Source of the DNA: JAAFIP01 sp043718065
Lineage (GTDB): Bacteria > Pseudomonadota > Gammaproteobacteria > Burkholderiales > Burkholderiaceae_C
Reading direction: 5' to 3'
Assembly (NCBI GenBank): GCA_043718065.1
Contig: JAYSWJ010000182.1
Location: 1 to 9,653, forward strand
DNA length: 9,653 nucleotides
Program-made: the position numbers and the translations under genes
In this document: positions 1-5,092 of the stretch, in pieces
Layout: each line of letters begins with the position of its first letter
Position numbering within the stretch: the first letter of the stretch is position 1
Notes under the pieces: model-generated
Told to the model about the DNA's origin: nothing
What the model saw: the letters and a program-made list of their open reading frames with translations, nothing else
Database searches by the model: none

Positions 1-40
1 GTAAATTTGTAAATTTGTAAATTTGTAAATTTGTAAATTT
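1..40. repeat. Tandem repeat, five copies of GTAAATTT
   Basis: Five perfect head-to-tail copies of the octamer GTAAATTT fill the first 40 bases, and a degenerate continuation (TAAGTTTGTA) follows. The array touches the window edge, so its true copy number is unknown. It lies about 240 bp upstream of the DUF11 surface-protein gene in AT-rich non-coding DNA. Perfect short arrays of this kind can change length by replication slippage. Confidence 0.95.
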
Positions 41-277
41 TAAGTTTGTAGTGTGAGGCGTACTTTTATGCCCCAATTTTTGATCAAATACCCATAAGCT
101 TTTGAATCCTTGATAGTTACAAAATAAGCCAAATATGGTTTTGGTGATCACTTTTTAAACTATTGTTGACTTTAAGCATCGTACGCTCCAATTAGTTGTC
201 AATTACTACGAGTTACGCGTGCTAATCGCAAGATTGAATGTTAAAAATTTCTTTTATTTAAATACTGGAGATATCGA
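41..277. promoter_or_regulatory. AT-rich leader upstream of the DUF11 protein gene
   Basis: No gene is visible here. The stretch is clearly more AT-rich than the coding DNA around it. It contains two GATC-centred perfect palindromes: TTTGATCAAA at 79-88, and GTGATCAC at 144-151 followed by five T. Possible -35 boxes are TTGACT (166-171), TTGTCA (196-201, with GCTAAT 19 bp later at 221-226) and TTGAAT (234-239, with TTAAAT 18 bp later at 258-263). None is a strong promoter, so I do not pick one. A plausible ribosome binding site, CTGGAG, ends at 270, just before the gene. Confidence 0.4.
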
Positions 278-2536
278 GTGATGGATCAATCGAGTGATGG
301 TGCGCAAAGCGGGTCCGTGAGAACTTTGATTTTCTGGATGTTGCGCCTCATGCTGTGCGGTATTTTATGCAGCGCACAGTTTGCGTACGCAGCCTACGTT
401 AATCGCTACAGCAACATCGCTAACGGTGCCCTCACGTTCACAGGCAACACGATTGGTCTGAATAAAGCCGCCAGCACCAACGCCCCCGGTGCATCAGGCG
501 CTATAGGTACTTTTATCACTACCAATGCTACATCGGTAGACGGTACTTACCCAGCAGGCACTACATCCACTTGGCAAACCAACGCCTCGCGTGCTATCTT
601 AAGCATTCCGCCAGGTAGCAATGTGCTGTATGCGGAGTTGATTTGGTCGGGTAGCTATGCATATGGTGGAGAGAATGTCTCGGCATTTCTGGGCAATGCG
701 GTGACCTTCATCACACCCTCTGGCAGTAACGCGATCTCCCCTGCAGCGGCCACCTCGCAAACTGTAGGCACAGCCACAGTAGCGGGTGCTTGCACAACTA
801 CACCTTGCTACTACGTGCGTTCGGCCAACGTCACGTCGCTGGTGCAAGCGGCGGGCACAGGCTCGATTACCTTCACTGTGGGCGGTATACCTGCTACGCA
901 GGGTGATTCAGAACCTAGTGCTAATTCAGGCGGATGGACGTTGGCTGTGGCGTACGGTAATGGCACACTACCTTCGCGTAGCCTGTCAATTTTTGTTGGC
1001 GCTGAGCTTGGTGGTTCTGCAGCGGCTAGCGTATCGGGCTTTTGTACCGCACCCTCTGGACCACGCTCCGGGCGTTTGCTGGTCAGCGCAATGGAGGGGG
1101 ATTCTGGTATTGCGGGCGACCAAATGCTGTTTGGCCCTACAGCGGCAAGCTTGGTGGCCCAGTCGGGGACTAATAATTTAGTGGGTAACTTTTTTGCCAG
1201 CCAGATCAATAACGATGCAGGTGCTATTGATACTTCAGGCAGTTTCGGGGGGGCTAATCAAACGCCCGGCACATCCAGTACAGGCAGACAGGGCTACGAC
1301 ATTACCAACGTCAATGTGTCTCCATCATTGGGCCTGAACCAAACTACTGCTTTTGCACAAGGTACCACCACCGGCGACCAGTACCTAATCAACGCGCTGG
1401 GATTGCAAATCAACGTGGGTGCACCCATATTTCTATCGACCGTTAAGCAAGTGGATAAAGCTGTAACGGTGGTGGGGGACACCCTGACCTACACAATTCG
1501 ACTCGACAACACCACAGGTACAGCCGATGCTACTAATTTGGTATTTACCGATGCAGCGCCTGCAGGTACCAGCTTTGTTCCTGGCAGCTTGCAGGTTGAT
1601 GGTGTGGCCAACGCGGGAAATCCCACTACGGGAGTTGCGGTGGGCACAGTAGCCGCAGGTGCTATCAAAGTGATTAAGTTTTCAGTGGTGGTTAACAGCA
1701 TACCTGCTGCACCCGCAGTAGCACTGTATAGCAACACCGCAGCGTGGAACTACAACTTTATCAGCTGCGCTGGACAGCCAACGTCCACGGGTACTATCTC
1801 AACTAATGCAGTCACTACTACGATAGCCCGGCTGTCTTTGCAAAAGACGGTGTCGCCCGCTACAGGGGCTACACCCGGCTCGACACTGACGTATACCGTC
1901 ACATTGGGTAACGATGGCACGGCAGCGTCCTCCGGTACAACCGCCCAAGACACCGTGCCTGCAGGCGTTCAATATGTGCTGGCCAGCACATTGCTGAACG
2001 CCACTGCAGTAGCAGACAGTGCAGGTGCCATGCCCTATACCAACATCGGCTTGGTCAACAGCGTGGGGCAAGTTGCGGGCGTGTTGGCGGTAGGCCAAAC
2101 TGCAACGCTGGTGTTTAAAGTGGTGGTCAACAACACGGCAACAGGCACAGTGACCAATATCGCCACTGGGGACATAGACGGTGCAGGCGGTGCCCCTGCA
2201 ACCAGCGCCAGTGCGGCTTCGCCCATCAAGTTAATTGCTTTTTTATCTATCAGCAAAACCAACGGCACTACTACGGTGGTGGCGGGTGCCAGTACCACTT
2301 ACACCATCACTGTCAGTAACGCAGGCCCATCTGCAGCAGATGGTGCCTTGGTTAAAGATGCGGCTGCCACAGGGCTGGTGTGTACCACGCTGTCGTGCAG
2401 CAGTGGGGGTGCTAGTTGCCCTGCAGTGCTGGATATACCCACTTTGCAGTCTACTGGGTTGCCTATCAACACGCTGCCCGCCAATACCAGTGTGACGCTG
2501 GCGCTAACCTGCAACGTCACCGCCACAGGCTTATAG
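278..2536 (+). CDS. Secreted DUF11-repeat surface protein, apparently ending inside its last repeat
   Basis: No enzymatic role is visible; this looks like a secreted or cell-surface structural or adhesive protein. A signal peptide covers about residues 1-38: a hydrophobic core around residues 17-33, then AYA before the likely cleavage site at A38/A39. There is no lipobox cysteine. Residues 40-385 form a Gly/Ser/Thr/Ala-rich beta-type N-terminal domain. Three DUF11 (Ig-like) repeats follow, near 388-512, 519-645 and 656-752. Each starts with a K(T/Q)V- or SKTN-like strand and a TLTYT(V/I) or TTYTI strand. The third repeat has four cysteines (702, 707, 714, 745) and stops right after its LTCNVTATG strand, without the usual final NTATV-type strand or any sorting signal. 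The frame opens at GTG 278, but ATG 281 is equally possible; both lie after CTGGAG (265-270). The DUF11 family call is firm, the role is not. Confidence 0.85.
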   Translation: MMDQSSDGAQSGSVRTLIFWMLRLMLCGILCSAQFAYAAYVNRYSNIANGALTFTGNTIGLNKAASTNAPGASGAIGTFITTNATSVDGTYPAGTTSTWQTNASRAILSIPPGSNVLYAELIWSGSYAYGGENVSAFLGNAVTFITPSGSNAISPAAATSQTVGTATVAGACTTTPCYYVRSANVTSLVQAAGTGSITFTVGGIPATQGDSEPSANSGGWTLAVAYGNGTLPSRSLSIFVGAELGGSAAASVSGFCTAPSGPRSGRLLVSAMEGDSGIAGDQMLFGPTAASLVAQSGTNNLVGNFFASQINNDAGAIDTSGSFGGANQTPGTSSTGRQGYDITNVNVSPSLGLNQTTAFAQGTTTGDQYLINALGLQINVGAPIFLSTVKQVDKAVTVVGDTLTYTIRLDNTTGTADATNLVFTDAAPAGTSFVPGSLQVDGVANAGNPTTGVAVGTVAAGAIKVIKFSVVVNSIPAAPAVALYSNTAAWNYNFISCAGQPTSTGTISTNAVTTTIARLSLQKTVSPATGATPGSTLTYTVTLGNDGTAASSGTTAQDTVPAGVQYVLASTLLNATAVADSAGAMPYTNIGLVNSVGQVAGVLAVGQTATLVFKVVVNNTATGTVTNIATGDIDGAGGAPATSASAASPIKLIAFLSISKTNGTTTVVAGASTTYTITVSNAGPSAADGALVKDAAATGLVCTTLSCSSGGASCPAVLDIPTLQSTGLPINTLPANTSVTLALTCNVTATGL

Positions 2537-2543
2537 CGAGGCG

Positions 2544-2915
2544 TTAAGTATGGGCTTGCAGCCGCGATGCCGTGTGCAGGCCCATGATGCCAATGACCAC
2601 AAAGGTGATGGACACCATCTTTAGCGCAGTGGCACTTTCTTTAAAAAAGTACATGCCAATAAATGCGGTAGCTACCGTGCCCACGCCCGACCACACAGCG
2701 TACGTAATGCTCAGGTCTAGTGTCTTGGTAGCAAAGGTGTTGCATGAGAAGGCCAAGCCATAGCATACAAACATCACCACCGAGGGGATCCAGTTGGTAA
2801 AACCGTGCGATAACTTCATGCAAGTAGTGCCGACCACCTCAAAAGCGATGGCTACCGACAACAGGCCCCAAGCTTGCGACAGTGTGGGGGTGAAGGACAA
2901 GAGTGCGTTGGTCAA
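2544..2915 (-). CDS. SMR-family (EmrE/Qac-type) multidrug efflux protein
   Basis: This is a small multidrug resistance transporter of the inner membrane, expected to act as a dimer exchanging protons for cationic drugs. Four hydrophobic helices are visible, near residues 15-35, 42-60, 68-90 and 97-115. From memory of EmrE, it aligns without gaps at an offset of +12: E26 (EmrE E14, the proton and substrate site), K34 (K22), Y52 (Y40), Y72 (Y60) and W75 in WSGVG (W63). The EVVGTTxMKxSxGF signature and YAVWSGVG favour the Qac/EmrE branch over the guanidinium (Gdx/SugE) branch. The frame has no ATG or GTG before the first helix. It opens at TTG 2915, with another TTG at 2900, and neither has a good ribosome binding site, so the start is uncertain. 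It converges on the DUF11 gene with 7 bp between stop codons, and lies 109 bp downstream of the EamA gene. Confidence 0.85.
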   Translation of the reverse strand: MTNALLSFTPTLSQAWGLLSVAIAFEVVGTTCMKLSHGFTNWIPSVVMFVCYGLAFSCNTFATKTLDLSITYAVWSGVGTVATAFIGMYFFKESATALKMVSITFVVIGIMGLHTASRLQAHT

Positions 2916-2941
2916 TGGGGGCTGCGTTACAAAAAATGGAT

Positions 2942-2947
2942 ATTGTA
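2942..2947 (-). promoter_or_regulatory. Candidate -10 box for the SMR gene
   Basis: On the minus strand this reads TACAAT, five of six matches to the sigma-70 -10 consensus. It sits about 27 bases before the TTG start at 2915 in an otherwise non-coding gap. No good -35 box lies at the right distance, so the promoter call is tentative. It suggests that the SMR gene could be transcribed separately from the EamA gene upstream. Confidence 0.3.
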
Positions 2948-3024
2948 TTGTCTCTTATTGGATTAGAGCCCTACCAATCCGTTCAACAATTGCATCAATC
3001 CACAAAGCTGTGATTTTGTAATAG

Positions 3025-3966
3025 TTACGGTTTTTGGCCTGACGTAGCGCTGGGCAACGTAGCCAATACTACGCCCGCCACAGCAATGGCAAAGGCTATC
3101 AGTTGCAGGTTACTCATAGGCTCGTTCAGCCATAGTACGCCTACGGCGGCCGCGCTGATGGGTAGCATCACGGTAAACACCCCCGCTTGCGATGCAGGCA
3201 CGGTTTTTAAGCCTGTCATCCACAGCCATACCGTCCAGACGCTGGCGGCTAGTGCATAGAAAACCAGCAAGATCCATGTTGACCCTGGCACTGTAGAAAA
3301 ATTAAATTGACTGGCTTGCCACAGCCCCAGCGGCGTGACTAAGGCAAACCCCCATAGGTTGATTAATGAAGTGATGCGTTTCGCACCCAGCACGCCCGTT
3401 AGTTGCTTGCCAATTACCGCATACGCAGCTTCGCACAGTACCGCAGCAAACACTAACAAATTCCCTAAAAGTGCCTGAGGTAGTTCATTTTTAGATAGAG
3501 AATCGAGCTGCAGGGCATGTAGATTATGATCAAGAAGCTCTGATTTTGATAGTGATACAAGGCCGATGCCTAGCACCGCGCAGGCCACAGCCACCCACAC
3601 CCGCGCTGTAATACGCTCGCGCAGAAACACCCAGCTCATCACCGCTACGCACGCCGGTATGCTGGCCATCACCACGCCTGCGGCTACAGCGCTGGTCATG
3701 CTGACACCATAGAGCATGCACACCGAAAACAAAAAATTGCCTAAAAAAGATTCTAAAAACACCAGCTTTTTAGTTTGCGCTGTCATTGCTGGCTCGCCCA
3801 CAGGCTTGCGCAACCAGTGCAGCATGGCCACGCCGCCAATGCCAAACCGAAGCCAAGCCAATAAAAATACTGGGAACATCGCCACCAGGCTTTTTGACAA
3901 CCCAACATAGCTGCCCACTAATGTCATAGAAAGCGCTAAGCATGCAAAGGCGGTAAGTCGATTCAC
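3025..3966 (-). CDS. EamA-family (drug/metabolite transporter) permease
   Basis: This inner-membrane permease has about ten hydrophobic helices arranged as two EamA halves, near residues 5-137 and 165-302. Typical EamA signatures are the loop after helix 4 (FLRERIT, 114-120) and its counterpart in the second half (WLNEPMS, 279-285). The family exports amino acids, metabolites or drugs, and the substrate cannot be read from sequence. The start is GTG 3966, which includes the whole first helix; the next in-frame ATG (residue 14) would cut it. No clear ribosome binding site is seen. The linker between the halves (about residues 138-164) is polar, AT-rich and contains two similar peptides, SLSKSEL and SLSKNEL; see the repeat entry at 3485-3560. 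The gene lies 88 bp downstream of the hydrolase and 109 bp upstream of the SMR gene on the same strand. Confidence 0.85.
   Translation of the reverse strand: MNRLTAFACLALSMTLVGSYVGLSKSLVAMFPVFLLAWLRFGIGGVAMLHWLRKPVGEPAMTAQTKKLVFLESFLGNFLFSVCMLYGVSMTSAVAAGVVMASIPACVAVMSWVFLRERITARVWVAVACAVLGIGLVSLSKSELLDHNLHALQLDSLSKNELPQALLGNLLVFAAVLCEAAYAVIGKQLTGVLGAKRITSLINLWGFALVTPLGLWQASQFNFSTVPGSTWILLVFYALAASVWTVWLWMTGLKTVPASQAGVFTVMLPISAAAVGVLWLNEPMSNLQLIAFAIAVAGVVLATLPSATSGQKP
3485..3560 (-). repeat. AT-rich insertion in the EamA linker, related to the ligase repeats
   Basis: GC content over 3481-3560 is 28 of 80 bases, against 53 of 80 in the next 80 bases of the same gene. On the minus strand, AGAGCTTCTTGATC (3541-3528) matches ATAGCTGCTCGATC in the acyl-CoA ligase (6699-6712) at 11 of 14 positions. 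Unlike the two ligase elements it has no long inverted repeat; short GAGCT/AGCTC arms are the best pairing seen. It encodes the polar linker between the two EamA halves. Membership of the same repeat family is an inference. Confidence 0.35.
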
Positions 3967-3979
3967 AATAAGAGTTTGA

Positions 3980-4015
3980 AGCTAAATAAACTGCATCATG
4001 CCATAGCCATTAGCT
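3980..4015. repeat. Inverted repeat between the hydrolase and EamA genes
   Basis: AGCTAA (3980-3985) and TTAGCT (4010-4015) are perfect inverted arms around a 24-base interior, which itself holds a tight GCAT-c-ATGC pairing. It lies in the 88-bp gap between two minus-strand genes. There is no run of T, so it is not a standard intrinsic terminator. It may be a degenerate palindromic repeat or an mRNA-processing hairpin. Confidence 0.35.
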
Positions 4016-4054
4016 CCAGCTTGTGGACCAACAACAAGGCTTACCAAGCAAGTG

Positions 4055-4960
4055 CTAAATCCCCAAGAAATTTTCAACCAAATCGGCAAGCACCTGCGGC
4101 TGGTCATGGTGCATCATGTGCCCTGCGTCTTGCACGGTCTCTGTGCGCACATTGGGCACCGTCTGCAGGCGCTCGTGGTATTGGGCTAGAGTAAATGTGC
4201 CTTTGTACCACCCGGTCAAGGAATCGTCAGCGGCCTCTATGTTCAGCACTGGTGCGGTGATGCGTGCGTAGCAGGCCAATACTTCTTCGACGCGGTACAA
4301 CTGCGCGTTGGTAATTTTGTGCGCTGCGTCGCCCAATATGTGCCATTGGCCATCGGCCTTGGGCGCTGCCCAGTGCAAGGCCAGCCAATTTGCATTATCG
4401 GCAGACAAGCGGGGGTTGGTTTTCATCAGGCGGCGGGCCACGCCGCTGGCGTCGGGGTAAGAGCGCAGGGCCATGTCACCCTTGCCAAACGCTTTAAGCT
4501 CGTCCATCCACTTAGCATAGCGCCCGGGTGCTTGCGTGGGCACGGTAGCTGGCATACCAAAGCCTTCTAGGTTGATCAGCCGCCGAATGCGCGCAGGCCG
4601 CACGCCCGTGTAGACCATGGCCACATTGCCGCCCATGCTGTGGCCTAGTAGGTCAATGGGTTGATTGGCCGCGTAATGGTCTAGCAAAAAGTCCAAATCA
4701 GCCATGTAGTCTGGAAACCAATAATTATCAGTCGCCGGGCCCGTAGTGCGGCCATAGCCGCGCCAGTCAGGCGCTATGACGTAGCGGTCTTGCTTAAGCG
4801 CGTCGACTACAAACTGAAACGACGCGCCTACGTCCATCCAGCCATGCACCATGACCAAGGGCGGTAGATGGGGCGAGGGCACGCCCCAAATATGCACATG
4901 GTACTGGTGGCCGCGAATAGGGACAAACTCGCTGCGCGAAAGGCGTTGAACTGGGTACAT
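4055..4960 (-). CDS. Alpha/beta-fold hydrolase
   Basis: A cytoplasmic alpha/beta hydrolase, probably an esterase or similar C-O/C-C bond hydrolase; the substrate is unknown. Numbering from ATG 4960 (301 aa), the oxyanion-loop HG is at 39-40 (VMVHGWMD). The nucleophile elbow GHSMG places Ser at 108. The acid is D245 or D246 (EAADDS), and the catalytic His is H281 in DAGHMMHHDQP. All parts of the triad are present and the length is normal for the family. I chose ATG 4960 because the homologous core begins a few residues later (SEFVPIRG) and a candidate promoter lies just upstream at 4980-5007. The frame is open back to a TTG at 5020, but those extra 20 residues look non-conserved. It is divergent from the acyl-CoA ligase (132 bp apart), which may point to shared control. 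Confidence 0.85.
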   Translation of the reverse strand: MYPVQRLSRSEFVPIRGHQYHVHIWGVPSPHLPPLVMVHGWMDVGASFQFVVDALKQDRYVIAPDWRGYGRTTGPATDNYWFPDYMADLDFLLDHYAANQPIDLLGHSMGGNVAMVYTGVRPARIRRLINLEGFGMPATVPTQAPGRYAKWMDELKAFGKGDMALRSYPDASGVARRLMKTNPRLSADNANWLALHWAAPKADGQWHILGDAAHKITNAQLYRVEEVLACYARITAPVLNIEAADDSLTGWYKGTFTLAQYHERLQTVPNVRTETVQDAGHMMHHDQPQVLADLVENFLGI

Positions 4961-4972
4961 TACTGAGGTAAG

Positions 4973-4999
4973 TTGAAATTTAATACTGGACACTATGAT
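4973..4999 (+). promoter_or_regulatory. Candidate promoter for the acyl-CoA ligase
   Basis: TTGAAA (4973-4978) and TATGAT (4994-4999) are good boxes, but the 15-bp spacer is shorter than ideal. It overlaps the candidate hydrolase promoter on the other strand, so the two could compete. The resulting leader of roughly 85 bases would contain the nested palindromes at 5008-5041. Confidence 0.3.
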
Positions 5000-5007
5000 A
5001 CGTGCAA
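4980..5007 (-). promoter_or_regulatory. Candidate promoter for the alpha/beta hydrolase
   Basis: On the minus strand TTGCAC (5007-5002) and TATTAA (4985-4980) are separated by 16 bp; each matches the sigma-70 consensus at four of six positions. Transcription would begin about a dozen bases before ATG 4960, which would exclude the upstream TTG as a start. The call is weak but consistent. Confidence 0.3.
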
Positions 5008-5041
5008 ACCCAGCGCGCAATGGTCACTTAAGTGGCTGGGT
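5008..5041. promoter_or_regulatory. Nested palindromes in the divergent region
   Basis: A perfect 10-bp palindrome CACTTAAGTG (5025-5034) lies inside 7-bp inverted arms, ACCCAGC (5008-5014) and GCTGGGT (5035-5041). It is located between the divergent hydrolase and ligase genes, beside both candidate promoters. This would suit a regulator operator or a leader hairpin. No regulator gene is adjacent, and the binding protein is unknown. Confidence 0.4.
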
Positions 5042-5092
5042 GTTCTTTAATGCTACTTGACGATTTTTGTACCCGCCCACCTGGATTTGACC

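Noticed and set aside
1..40. CRISPR-like array
   Set aside because: The 8-bp units are contiguous with no spacers, so this is a simple tandem repeat.
811..1209. Long open frames antisense or in other frames to the DUF11 gene (also 1489-1737, 2035-2298 and 786-1181)
   Set aside because: They lie wholly inside the DUF11 gene and show no domain, signal or ribosome binding site. They arise from its biased Ala/Thr/Gly codon pattern.
3976..4194. Small plus-strand frame overlapping the hydrolase 3' end
   Set aside because: Most of it is antisense to conserved hydrolase sequence and nothing in the peptide is recognisable.
4961..5020. N-terminal extension of the hydrolase to TTG 5020
   Set aside because: The extra 20 residues look unlike the family, there is no ribosome binding site, and they would span the candidate promoter.
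5057..5092. N-terminal extension of the acyl-CoA ligase to TTG 5057
   Set aside because: No ribosome binding site precedes it and ATG 5093 has a better context. It remains a minor alternative.
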